Of a stretch of 64,000 nucleotides of DNA, positions 35,411 to 46,689 are shown one piece after another (the stretch's first letter is position 1; each line of letters opens with the position of its first letter). Location of the stretch: assembly GCF_905171765.1 (NCBI RefSeq), contig NC_053391.1, positions 154,251,565-154,315,564 on the forward strand. The letters run 5' to 3'. A program made the position numbers and the translations under genes. A model generated the notes under the pieces. It was not told where the DNA came from and did not search any database. It worked only from the letters and a program-made list of their open reading frames with translations. Source of the stretch: Bufo bufo (Eukaryota; Chordata; Amphibia; Anura; Bufonidae).

Positions 35411-37004
35411 CAAACCGGATTCCAAAAAAGTTGGGACACTATACAAATTGTGAATAAAAACTGAATGCAATGATGTGGAGGTGCCAACTTCTAATATTTT
35501 ATTCAGAATAGAACATAAATCACGGAACAAAAGTTTAAACTGAGAAAATGTACCATTTTAAGGGAAAAATATGTTGAATCAGAATTTCATGGTGTCAACA
35601 AATCCCCAAAAAGTTGGGACAAGGCCATTTTCCCCACTGTGTGGCATCTCCCCTTCTTCTTACAACACTCAACAGACGTCTGGGGACCGACGAGACCAGT
35701 TTCTCAAGTTTAGAAATAGGAATGCTCTCCCATTCTTGTCTAATACAGGCCTCTAACTGTTCAATCGTCTTGGGCCTTCTTTGTTGCACCTTCCTCTTTA
35801 TGATGCGCCAAATGTTCTCTATAGGTGAAAGATCTGGACTGCAGACTGGCCATTTCAGTACCCGGATCCTTCTTCTACGCAGCCATGATGTTGTGATTGA
35901 TGCAGAATGTGGTCTGGCATTATCTTGTTGAAAAATGCAGGGTCTTCCCTGAAAGAGATGACGTCTGGATGGGAGCATATGTTGTTCTAGAACCTGAATA
36001 TTTTTTTCTGCATTGATGGTGCCTTTCCAGACATGCAAGCTGCCCATGCCACACGCACTCATGCAACCCCATACCATCAGAGATGCAGGCTTCGGAACTG
36101 AGCGTTGATAACAACTTGGGTTGTCCTTGTCCTCTTTGGTCCGGGTGACATGGCGTCCCAGATTTCCAAAAATATCTTTGAATCGTGACTCGTCTGACCA
36201 CAGAACAGTCTTCTATTTTGCCACACTCCATTTTAAATGATCCCTGGCCCAGTGAAAACGCCTGAGCTTGTGGATCTTGCTTAGAAATGGCTTCTTCTTT
36301 GCACTGTAGAGTTTTAGCTGGCAACGGCGGATGGCACGGTGGATTGTGTTCACTGACAATGGTTTCTGGAAGTATTCCTGAGCCCATTCTGTGATTTCCT
36401 TTACAGTAGCATTCCTGTTTGTGGTGCAGTGTCGTTTAAGGGCCCGGAGATCACGGGCATTCAGTATGGTTTTACGGCCTTGACCCTTATGCACAGAGAT
36501 TGTTCCAGATTCTCTGAATCTTCGGATGATGTTATGCACAGTTGAGGATGATAGATGCAAAGTCTTTGCAATTTTTCGCTGGGTAACACCTTTCTGATAT
36601 TGCTCCACTATCTTTCTGCGCAACATTGTGGGAATTGGTAATCCTCTACCCATCTTGGCTTCTGAGAGACACTGCCACTCTGAGAAGCTCTTTTTATACC
36701 CAATCATGTTGCCAATTGACCTAATTAGTGTTAATTGGTCTTCCAGCTCTTCGTTATGCTCAAATTTACTTTTTCCAGCCTCTTATTGCTACTTGTCCCA
36801 ACTTTTTGGGGATTTGTTGACACCGTGAAAATTGAAATCATCGTATTTTTCCTTTAAAATTATACATTTACTCGGATTAAACGTTTGATCTGTCATCTAC
36901 GTTCTATTACAAATAAAATATTGACATTTGCCATCTCCACATCATTGCATTCAGTTTTTATTCACAATTTGTTTAGTGTCCCATCTTTTTTGGAATCCGG
37001 TTTG
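35411..37004 (-). mobile_element. Tc1-type transposon nested in the Harbinger-like element
   Basis: The termini CAAACCGGATTCCAAAAAAG and its complement at 36985-37004 continue with TTGGGACAC or ATGGGACAC. TA duplications are at 35409-35410 and 37005-37006. The subterminal AATGCAATGATGTGGAG recurs inverted near 36935. The transposase is on the minus strand. Insertion inside a defined Harbinger copy makes it the younger element. Confidence 0.95.
35595..36653 (-). pseudogene. Tc1 transposase with a single premature stop
   Basis: From the ATG at 36653 (MGRGLPIPTMLRRKIVEQYQ) one frame runs through the bipartite HTH (GVTQRKIAKTLHLSSSTVHN, then NTIHRAIRRCQLKLYS) and into the catalytic domain. The only interruption is TAG at 36213-36215. 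Beyond it lie VLWSDESRF (first Asp), FQQDNARPHS (second Asp) and SPDLSPIENIW (Glu), and the frame closes at 35595. The total of about 352 codons is normal for Tc1 transposases (roughly 340-350). A different ATG 54 bases upstream is also in frame. A single nonsense change inactivates an otherwise complete gene. Confidence 0.94.
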
Positions 37005-37419
37005 TATTATTATTATTTTTTTAACCCCTCCAGAGCTATTTTACTATGCATTCTGTATTCAGAATGTTATTATTTTCCCTTATAACCATGTTATAAGGGA
37101 AAATAATAATGATCGGGTCTCCATCCCGATCGTCTCCTAGCAACCGTGTGTGAAAAATCGCACCGCATCCGCACTTGCTTGCGGATGCTTGCGATTTTCA
37201 TGCAACCCCATTCACTTCTATGGGGCCTGCGTTGCGTGAAAAACGCTGAAAATAGAGCATGCTGCGATTTTAACGCAACGCACAAGTGATGCGTGAAAAT
37301 CACCGCTCATGTGAGCAGCCCCATAGAAATGAATGGGTCGGTATTCAGTCCGGGTGCAATGCGTTCAACTCACGCATCGTATCCGCGCGGAATACTCGCC
37401 CGTGTGAAAGGGGCCTTAA

Positions 37420-37612
37420 GGGTATGTTCACATCTGAATTGGAGGCTTCTTTGGAGGTCTCCAATAAAAATCGCTCACCTAAATAGAAACCAAACGGATC
37501 CCATCATAGTCAATAGGATCTATTTGGCTCTGTTCCTGTCATGTGCAAAATCGAGCACTTCCATTATTTTCATTGTTCTGCTCCTTTAACAGATACTGAT
37601 GTGAAAAAACCC
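37420..37612. mobile_element. 193-bp MITE abutting the Harbinger-like element
   Basis: The ends GGGTATGTTCACATCTG and, complemented, GGGTTTTTTCACATCAG are inverted; TTAA flanks both (37416-37419, 37613-37616). The left TTAA overlaps the TTA duplication of the Harbinger-like element. The interior has no coding potential. Confidence 0.75.
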
Positions 37613-37693
37613 TTAAGGCCTCATGAATATGGCCTTATTAGGTTTTTCTACAACTCTGTAGCAGTCTGTATAACTCTACTGTATCTCAAAGTA

Positions 37694-38636
37694 CAGTACA
37701 GACCAAAAGTTTGGACACACCTTCTCATTCAAAGAGTTTTCTTTATTTTCTTGACTTCATATGAAGGCATCAAAACTATGAATTAACACATGTGGAATTA
37801 TATACATAACAAACAAGTGTGAAACAACTGAAAATATGTAATATTCTAGGTTCTTCAAAGTAGCCACCTTTTGCTTTGATTACTGCTTTGCAGACTCTTG
37901 GCATTCTCTTGATGAGCTTCAAGAGGTAGTCCCCTGAAATGGTCTTCCAACAGTCTTGAAGGAGTTCCCAGAGATGATTAGCACTTGTTGGCCCTTTTAC
38001 CTTCACTCTGCGGTCCAGCTCACCCCAAACCATCTCGATTGAGTTCAGGTCCGGTGACTGTGGAGGCCAGGTCATCTGGCGCAGCACCCCATCACTCTCC
38101 TTCATGGTCAAATAGCCCTTACTTTCAAAGTTTTCCCAATTTTTCGGCTGACTGACTGACCTTCATTTCTTAAAGTAATGATGGCCACTTGTTTTTCTTT
38201 ACTTAGCTGCTTTTTTCTTGCCATAATACAAATTCTAACAGTCTATTCAGTAGGACTATCAGCTGTGTATCCACCTGACTTCTCCTCAACGCAACTGATG
38301 GTCCCAACCCCATTTATAAGGCAAGAAATCCCACTTATTAAACCTGACAGGGCACACCTGTGAAGTGAAAACCATTTCAGGGGACTACCTCTTGAAGCTC
38401 ATCAAGAGAATGCCTAGAGTGTGCAAAGCAGTAATCAAAGCAAAAGGTGGCTACTTTGAAGAACCTAGAATATGACATATTTTCAGTTGTTTCATACTTG
38501 TTTGTTATGTATATAATTCCACATGTGGTAATTCATAGTTTTGATGCCTTCAGTGTGAATCTACAATTTTCATAGTCATGAAAATAAAGAAAACTCTTTG
38601 AATGAGAAGGTGTGTCCAAACTTTTGGTCTGTACTG
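37694..38636. mobile_element. Fold-back Tc1 derivative with ~260-bp inverted ends
   Basis: The element begins CAGTACAGACCAAAAGTTTG and ends with its complement, flanked by TA (37692-37693, 38637-38638). Homology between the ends extends about 260 bp (37694-37953 against 38366-38636), so both ends carry the 3' part of the transposase gene. The middle 38155-38360 holds the 5' non-coding part of the family. Most of the transposase is deleted. Confidence 0.9.
37776..38111 (-). pseudogene. C-terminal fragment of a Tc1 transposase
   Basis: The minus strand encodes WPPQSPDLNSIEMVWGEL (with the catalytic Glu), followed by the C-terminal helices (RRVKVKGPTSANHLWELLQD, LLKLIKRMPRVCKAVIKAKG). Upstream catalytic Asp regions and the DNA-binding domain are missing, so this is a deletion derivative. 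The same C-terminal segment (LIKRMPR.CKAVIKAKGGYF) appears on the plus strand near 38390-38470 in the inverted right arm. Confidence 0.9.
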
Positions 38637-38639
38637 TAT

Positions 38640-39123
38640 ATCTGATTTCATTTTCAGGTATATGACAATACTTTCAAAGTAAATTTTTTCTGTAATATGA
38701 TTCAGAGGTGTCATATTACTTTATATATCGTGCCTACATCTCTGTACGATAGAGCTATGAGGACTCTTTAATGTGATTGTTTGATGTACTGTATTTTAAC
38801 AACTTTAGAATTAAAAAATCATTGACCAAATGTTTGATTCATTCTCCAAGATAGGCTTTTTGACAAGCTACAGTCATAAAAAAAAAAAGTATAGGGTCAA
38901 GAAAGGGTTATGAACTTTTTATACATATGTTTAACCCCATGCACAATAATATTTGCTAATATACTGTAGTTAACAGAGAAACCTGTATGCTGACTTAATA
39001 ATGCAATTAAATTGACATTATATTTATTAACACAGCTATCAATCCTGTATATACACAAAACATTTACAACAAAAACATTTAACAAAAAAATAATTTGCTA
39101 CAATATAAATTTATTAAAAATGT
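38640..39123. other. Intergenic sequence without recognisable features
   Basis: AT-rich; no gene or repeat boundaries were seen. Confidence 0.45.
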
Positions 39124-40324
39124 TTAACCCTTTCCCTACCAGCTCCTTACATGTACGGCGCTGGTAGCGCTGTGCAAGCAAGACGCCCACTCACAAGTGC
39201 AGCTGGCGTCATGGCCAGCAAGTCTCTGCTGTTTCAAACAGCAGAGACCTGCGGCTAATTACCGCAACCAGCAATAATGCCGATAGCGGTGATTAAATGC
39301 TTTAGATGCCGTGATCAAGTGAGATCATGGCACCTAAATGCGTAAAAACCTGGAAGCTGGCGCTTCCGGGCTTAGTGCTGAAGCCCCGTGCGGCCAATCG
39401 GGACTTCAGTACATGAGCTGAAAGCTCTGAGTCTCTATGAAAAAATTCAGAGCATTGATGCTGCAATTCTTATTTTGGCCACCAGATGGCAGGCCAACAT
39501 AAGAAATGAGCAAAATGCAAAGAAATTGTAATTTTTTAAATCCCTTATAGATCAATATGAAAAATAAAAAATATCATTTATAAGGTCATTTATGAGCCTT
39601 AAAATAACGATATTTTTATTTTTAAAATTTTAAAAATATATAAAAAATAAAAAAATATTAAAGTTTAAATCACCCCCCTTTCCATATAATAAAAAAAAAA
39701 CTAAATAACAATAAATATAAACATAAATTTATATTAAAATAAAAAAAAATCCAATACGGCGAATGGCGTAACGGAAAAAAGGGTCAAAATGGCTGATTTG
39801 CCAATTTTTCATTGCTTCTCCTACCCAAAAAAATGAAACAAAATGTGATGCAAAAGTCATGCCCACTCCAAAATGGTATCAATAAAAACTATTAATTGTC
39901 CTGGGGGTCAGAATATGGTGATGTAAAAAACAAAAATGTATCAAAGTTTGCATTTATTTTTACACTTTTTACACATAAAAAAACAATACATATTGGGTAT
40001 TATTGAAATCGTACTGACCCAGAGAATGAAGTGCATGGATCAGTTTTGCTGTAAACAAAACGCTGTGGGAACAAAACCGATAAAACGATGGAGGGATTGC
40101 TGTTTTTTTTCAAATTCCACCACATTTGGAATTTGTTTCCCACTTTCCACTACATTTTATGCCATAAGTAATGGTGGCATTAGAAAGTACAATGTGTCCC
40201 ACAAAAATTAAGCCCTCATACAGCTATGTGACTGGAAATATAAAAAAGTTATGGCTCCTGGAAAATAGGGAAGAAAAATAAAAACGCAAAAACGAAAAGA
40301 AAAATACGGTAGCCAAAGTGTTAA
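39124..40324. mobile_element. TTAA-flanked non-autonomous transposon (1.2 kb)
   Basis: TTAA at 39124-39127 and 40321-40324 is followed inward by CCCTTTCCCTACCAGCTCC and, complemented, CACTTTGGCTACCGTATTT. The right part (CCTCATACAGCTATGTGAC, TATGGCTCCTGGAAAATA) is the inverse of modules in the element at 1102-4078 (GAGGGCTTG, ATAACTTTT), so they belong to one superfamily. No transposase. Confidence 0.75.
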
Positions 40325-40560
40325 GCATATGGATACTTTTATACAGAAAACCTATGTAAAAATGTATATACATGGTGATAAGTGCACTTTAAAACAGTTT
40401 TGAGATGATCTATGAATAAAAATCTAATAGAACTAACATCTAGTCTATATAGCCATAACACTGGCAGAACATACATATAATAAAAAAAAAGTAATGGAGT
40501 GAAATCTATCATTTCCTGTATGCCAGTAAACTGGCATAAAAAAATCTCGAAGTTTGAAAC

Positions 40561-40679
40561 TAGTGATGAGTAAAGTATTAAAAAATTTGATTTGGCTACT
40601 TTGCCAAATTTCACAAAAATTTTTTTCCCTGAAATTCAGATCAAATTCCACTTCCTGGAGTTCAATTTGCTCAACTCTA
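40561..40679. mobile_element. 119-bp hAT micro-MITE
   Basis: The ends TAGTGATGAGTAAAG and the complement of TTTGCTCAACTCTA match. The octamers TTTGAAAC (40553-40560) and TTTGACAC (40680-40687) agree at seven of eight bases. The element is little more than its two ends. Confidence 0.75.
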
Positions 40680-40687
40680 TTTGACAC

Positions 40688-41052
40688 ACGTCCTGCTTTC
40701 ATTAAAAATCTGCAACTTTTTTAGGGTTTTTAGCTCCGCTTGAAACTTTTCCAAATAGTGGCTACAGCAAAGTTAGTGGCTGGGCACCACAATTATTAGG
40801 ATGCATGTGGAGTACCTCTTAATAATTGGTAACTGGGTATTGATTAGACCAGTGTGTAAACCAATGGTTTTAATAAATGTCAAATGTTTTTTCATCCTTT
40901 TGTCATTTTTGTGTAAAACAGACACCATTTGGTCCATTATTTGAATCAGCCAGAAAAAAAAAGTGCCAAAGAGGGTGTTATGCAATTTTGGTTTGAGCAA
41001 TCTGATTTCATCCTCATCATATGAACTGGTAGTCCGATTGCACCAGCCAATT
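40688..41052. other. Intergenic sequence without recognisable features
   Basis: No gene or bounded repeat. The minus-strand open frame through this stretch has no recognisable domain. Confidence 0.4.
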
Positions 41053-41060
41053 ATTGTCAT

Positions 41061-41281
41061 TAGAGATGAGCGAAATTTTTTAAAATTTATTTTGCCAGCT
41101 TCGTTGAATTTTGTCAAGAAATTTGATTTGATCCGAATTACTTTGTCACAAATCACTTTTCATCGTATGGAGCATGGCAAACATGCCCCCTCATTTAACC
41201 CCTCATATGCTGGGTTCAACGCTGATCGCAGCATCTGAGGCTAGCATTTATCTACTCAGGGGTTAATCCGGGGTTAAAAAA

Positions 41282-41314
<33 letters not shown>

Positions 41315-41648
41315 CTCCCCTCATCTGCTTGATCACAAATAAGCTGCCTACTCCCGTCATGATTGAAAGAAACCCTACCAAAGGACCTGGGGTGAGAGTA
41401 ATGACGCCACTGCACGCATCCGGCGTGATCACATGGTGAGGTCTTCACACTAGCCGCAGGTCCTTTGGCAGATTTTCTTCAATCACGATGGGAACAGACG
41501 GCCTCTCCAGGATCAAGTGGATGAGGTGAGTATAATTTATTTATTTCAGCCCCCAATTGATTTGTTACCACGAAGCGCAAGGAAAATTTGGCTTTGTGAC
41601 GAATCAAATTTTTCCTGAATTTCCGAAACTTCGATTTGCTCAACATTA
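41061..41648. mobile_element. 588-bp hAT MITE
   Basis: The termini are TAGAGATGAGCGAAA and the complement of TTTGCTCAACATTA. The flanking octamers ATTGTCAT (41053-41060) and ATTTTCAT (41649-41656) agree at seven of eight. A TA microsatellite (41286-41314) lies inside, and ACCACGAAGCGCAAGGAAA near the right end is shared with the elements at 11214 and 56560. Confidence 0.8.
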
Positions 41649-41656
41649 ATTTTCAT

Positions 41657-44600
41657 CTTCAAAATATATTTTCCAATATTTCTCCAATGTAGTCATATTG
41701 ACATATATTACTATACCAATTGGGATACAAGGCTAATACTACTGCAATTTGTTTAATTTGAACAATATATAGGGTTGGTCTTTCATCTATCCAACTTATT
41801 GTTGGACTATTAATTGTTGTGATAAATTATAGATATCTGAGGGATCATGAAGCAGAGTAACAATTGCCAAACGCTAGTACCATGCATGCAGTAATAGGCA
41901 CTATTTGTCATTCTGATCATTCTAAGCTGATGATTCAGAAATCAGTATCAAGTGTATTGTAGTCATTTGCTAATTATCTAATGTTACCTGTTTAGACACA
42001 CTGCAATATTTCCTGATAATTAACATTAACCTATCATGTTGATTGATAGTCAATAGTTATAATACTGACTACAGGGCTATTAAAGGGCATTGATTTGTAC
42101 TCAAAAGGGATGTTTAAACATTTAGCAGTGGTTTTTATATTTCCTTTGTGAAGTATTTACACCAACTTGATTACAATATAATAGAAGATATGCAAACAAA
42201 TAGTGGCCTTCTTTTAGCTGTTTTTTTTCCAATTTTTACAATGAATAAAACAAAAAATGACCATTCCATTCTTTTAAAAGACTAATACATTTTGTTTAGC
42301 TATAGATAAATGTAAATTTGTCACTGATATTCAATATATTATTATAACACTAAGTTAATGAGGATTTTTCAGTTTTAAACATTCGTTCTCAAGCTCATAT
42401 ATAGCTCAATTGCTATTTAGGATGTGTTCACCTTGAGATTTTAAGTTAGGTTTTCATGATTCATCAATATAAAGGGGGTTGCTCATAAAAAAAACTGTCC
42501 ATATGCCCTATTTGGAGTTCCTGGAGGGGAGTTTCCTGTTACATAAGAGATCCGAAGGACTAGACCATCCATGGTAGGCATGTCACCTGAATGGCTGATA
42601 TATAATGCTACCGAGGAAATATATAGCCAAACAAAGCTTACCTTGCCTTTTACAGCTGATAAGGAGTTCCAGAAGCTGGGTCTGACGCCTAGTGGCTCCT
42701 TCTTTACAGAAGGAGTTTTCTTTGTAAGACTTACTTTAGTCATATAGAACTTAATGTGATCCGTCAAAATGTTTGTTTTTAGAATAAAATTGTATCTAAA
42801 AAATGCAAAACAGTTTGCAGTCTTTGGGGAGAGTTATAAAACTTTTGTAAAGGGAAGCTGACTAAGTTACCCATAACAGCCATTCATATTTATTTCTGGA
42901 GGAATATAACTGATACAAAACCCATCATATTATACCAGTTTGTATCAACATAATCAAAATCTGTTGTCTTATAAAATGTACTGTAGAATGACGGCATTGA
43001 TACCTTTTTATAAAAACAATTTTGACATGACGCCAATGCTATTAAATTGAGCAATACACAAATCTATATGTTTATATGCCAATATTTCTGGAGTCCCACA
43101 ACTTTATTTACAGCATGCTTCATCGGATGTCATAAAATGGCTTTAGTCTCCCTTAAGAAGTTAATGGAGCCTGAAAAGGCATATTAATATCTTAGGTATA
43201 GGAAAACAATAAAACATAAATACAAAACATAATATTAACTAATAAAGTACTGAAACTATTGTGACATAAATGCTAAGCAAAATATAGAAACAAGAGACAT
43301 CCATGTAGTTCTTTGTTTTTTGTTTTTGTTTTCTCAAAAAGATAATAAAATAGAAATGGGTCAAACAAACCATAGCCTGAAATTATATTGATATTCCTCT
43401 TTTTTTAAGAAGTAATTGCTTAAAGATACAGCAAAAACCTAAAGAGAGATTCTGATGACATACAGTATAAACATATCCCATCACAGGTTTCATGTAAAGG
43501 AAATAGAATTTGAAACAAAAAAAGTTTGCATGTTTTTCTAGCAACATCACCACTCTTGCCCATGGGCTATATCTATTGTTACTGTCCAGTTCTATTTACT
43601 TCTCCAGCCCATGTTGTACAAACCAAATAAGATATTAGGTTAAAAAAAATATATCACAATTGTTTAACAATTAACGTAGTAAACATATTTAAATTATAAA
43701 AATTGTAATCATGCCTACAGTATTAAAAGAAAATATATCAAGGGAAATTTATATTTTAATCAAACTCTTTTCTAATTTAACATCCTCCAATTTAAAAAAA
43801 AAAATTGGTAAAAAAGGGACATTGTTCAAGTTACATAAAGGAGAACTGAAATAGAAAATTGTCCATAATTTTTTGAAATATGAAATTTGAAAAATACAGC
43901 GATTAAGTAGCTTCAGGTACTTCTTCAAATGTGTGTCTTCTTTGGGCACATGGTGAGTGCCACATTCTTATTACTTTCTGACATAACACTCATCTCTATG
44001 CCAATTAGATCTGACTCGCTGCATTTATTAGAATACTATATTAATATCTAACACATACATTTTTACATACACATAATTCTAATATTTTCCTTTTACCTTT
44101 GTCCAATTTCTTAGCAATAATCATTCAACCAATGAGATTTGTTTAACTCAATGTTTTATTTATTTTCCACTGGAAATGCAAGTTGGGAGGCCACCTATTA
44201 CATAAAATTCAAATATTAATTTTAAAGACATCAAAGTTCACAATCAACTCATTTTTAAAAAATAGTCCATTTTGTACTAATAAAACCAGCTTTGTATAAA
44301 TCAATTAACTTTGACAGATTAAAATTTTATATATTTTCTATTCTGCCATTACAACATATGATTCCTATTATACCAAGGGTATTAACATGCAGAATCTAAT
44401 CATTCAAAAATTGAATCCTATCAAACATTTTTCTTAACAGCTTTATAAAGTCAGGTGCTGATTTTTTCAATTTTTGATAAAATGTTATTTGCCTGTGAAA
44501 TCTTACAAAGACATACTTACTAGCACTATTGTTGAAAAGTAGTTGTTTAGGAATTTTTTATGTACAGTATATGTTTTTTGCTCTAAATGTAAATTATTTG

Positions 44601-45643
44601 GTCTACCAGAATTTGAGATGTATTTTTGTATGCCATAGTGATAAACTGATACAATTAGTACCTTGAAAACAACTGCACAAGACATATCATTTAAAATGTA
44701 TCTAAGTTGATTAGAAATATAAATATGCTTATGGTATACTTTAGCGTTTCAAGGAAAGTTGTTATACAACATTCTTAAATTGTAATACCATTTTCTGAGT
44801 TTATATTGTAGTTTGACACCATAATTTGTTTACCGTAAATCATTTTGTAAAATGTTGCTTTATTTATGTTCATCCATGTCTACAAATTTTTTTATTTTTT
44901 ATCAGTAAATGCAAAGTTGCATGGTAGCAATACACATTTATTTTATTTAGCTACTTCACTTGCCTTAAACATTTAATAACAGTGTACCATAAAAGAAGAA
45001 TATAATAAAGAGAATGAGGCAAGGTATTCACAAATATATTCATAAATAATTTATTCTGTAGTCCACTAATTCATTATATTCCTATAAATTGTGTATTTGC
45101 ACTTCATAGTTGGAAGTTTGTTAAAGCACAAGGTGAACATTGTCTTGAATTTTAGAGTTTCATATCTTTTGGTGTGAATTCATATTAGGCGAATAAACTG
45201 GAAAAAAAAAACATTAATTTCAAAAAAATATTTTTGTATTGTGATATTTAAAGAAGTAAAGACCTGCAAATATATGCATTCATACAGTGCACTCATTACT
45301 ACACAAAATACATAAATAACCTTACCTGCTTTATGTAGATCAACTTTTGTGGAAATAAACAGGGTATCTATGTACACTATGTAAAATGGTTAATGTTTTT
45401 TTTTTTTTATCGAAAATTCACTGAAAATTTATGGAAGTATGAAATATTTTATTTGTGAACTGAATAATAAAACCATATCTATAAAATATGTATCTATTTC
45501 TGTTATCGTAAAATTATATTAAAATAGAAAGTCAAATGGTTGATTTAATGATATATAGCCAAAATAGCATGGTAACGTGTTAGCTAGAAAAATCTATGCA
45601 ATGTTTAATACTTGTGCTTTAAAAAAAACCTAATGTTTTATAG
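41657..45643. other. 4-kb AT-rich intergenic stretch, nearly repeat-free
   Basis: I found no gene, intact transposon or strong palindrome. A decayed relative of the 14211-type MITE may lie near 42820-42960 (GGGGAGAGTTATAAAAC). A segment at 42475-42775 with CCTGGAGGGGAGTTTCCTGT is compositionally different (more GC) and may be an unrecognised repeat. No splice-bounded conserved exon is apparent. Confidence 0.45.
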
Positions 45644-45834
45644 CAGTGATACCGTTATAGGATAACCAAAATAAATAATTTTTTGCAAGCTATTAGAGCG
45701 CACCTTTCCCTCTTTTAACCAGTTGTGCCTTTCTCATAGTCATTTATTTGTATACTACCTGATGAAGGAACTCTGAAAGCTTGCAAAAAGTATTTATTTT
45801 GGTTAGCCAATAAAGGTATCACTGGGTATCATAA
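45644..45834. mobile_element. 191-bp MITE
   Basis: The ends CAGTGATACCGTTATAGGAT and, complemented, CAGTGATACCTTTATTGGCT are inverted, continuing with AACCAAAATAAATA and TTTTTTGCAAGCT on both arms. I could not define a convincing target duplication. Confidence 0.75.
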
Positions 45835-46689
45835 TTCTTTTGAGTATTTTACATAACCTACTGTATGCTTGATTTAGAAACAAACATGTCTTTTGCTGAG
45901 CTAATAGCTAATATGCCAAATGTAAGTTTCTATCACAACATGCACTATTTTTTTTTAAGTTACCAAAACAAAATAGCAAACAATTACTATATTTCAATAT
46001 ATATTTTCTACATATATATAATTTCACACTTCTGCTTTTTTTTCTATGTATAATCTTAATTGCTCAAAGCACCGAATCATGGCCGTTCTGCCAAGACTAG
46101 ATTTTTTGGACTGGTAGTTCCACAATTTGTATCCAATAGCGATCAGTTCAACACAGCGCAAACTTTCAAATAGTCCATCAATAGACAAATTGAGACACTC
46201 ACACATACTTTAACCCCTTAATACAAAATGGAGTTCATGTACAGCGGGGGATGCTGTGCCAGAATGCATTCCGCCATACATACAAGGCTGGCTGATCAGG
46301 CAGGTGCAGGAGCTGAGCCTACCCGATCACCGGCAGTCCCTGGTAGCCGGGCCCCTGCTATAATCGCCGGCATCCTTGTTTATAGCGATGCCGGCGGATT
46401 AACCCCTTCTATGCCGTAGTCAGCGCTGACCGTGACATAAAAGTGGTTTGTGGCGGGTGAAGGAGCACATTGGGTCCCCGTGCTGCTATGACGGGGACCC
46501 AATGTATGACAAGGCAGCCCGATGCCATGCAGAGGCTGCCCAATGCCTTGCACGGCATGGGGACCTGCCTTCTACGGGTGCCCAAGAGATCCAGCCTCGG
46601 CCTGGGTCTCCTAGGCAACCTGTTAGTGAATTACTCAGTGTAATCCACTTACAGGAAATGCAGGTGTAAACAAGCGTTTTCAATAAAAA

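Larger units (their letters stand above)
34905..37415. mobile_element. Harbinger-like element with nested Tc1
   Basis: The termini GGCCTCTTTCAGACGGGCG and the complement of CGCCCGTGTGAAAGGGGCC are inverted repeats flanked by TTA (34902-34904, 37416-37418). Removing the Tc1 at 35411-37004 leaves about 0.9 kb of Harbinger sequence. Further inverted words lie inside: TTATTTTCCCTTATAACATG with GGTTATAAG, and a long hairpin at 35219-35377 (TCCTTCTGTCTCCTTTGCTG and complement). No Harbinger transposase is present. Confidence 0.87.
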
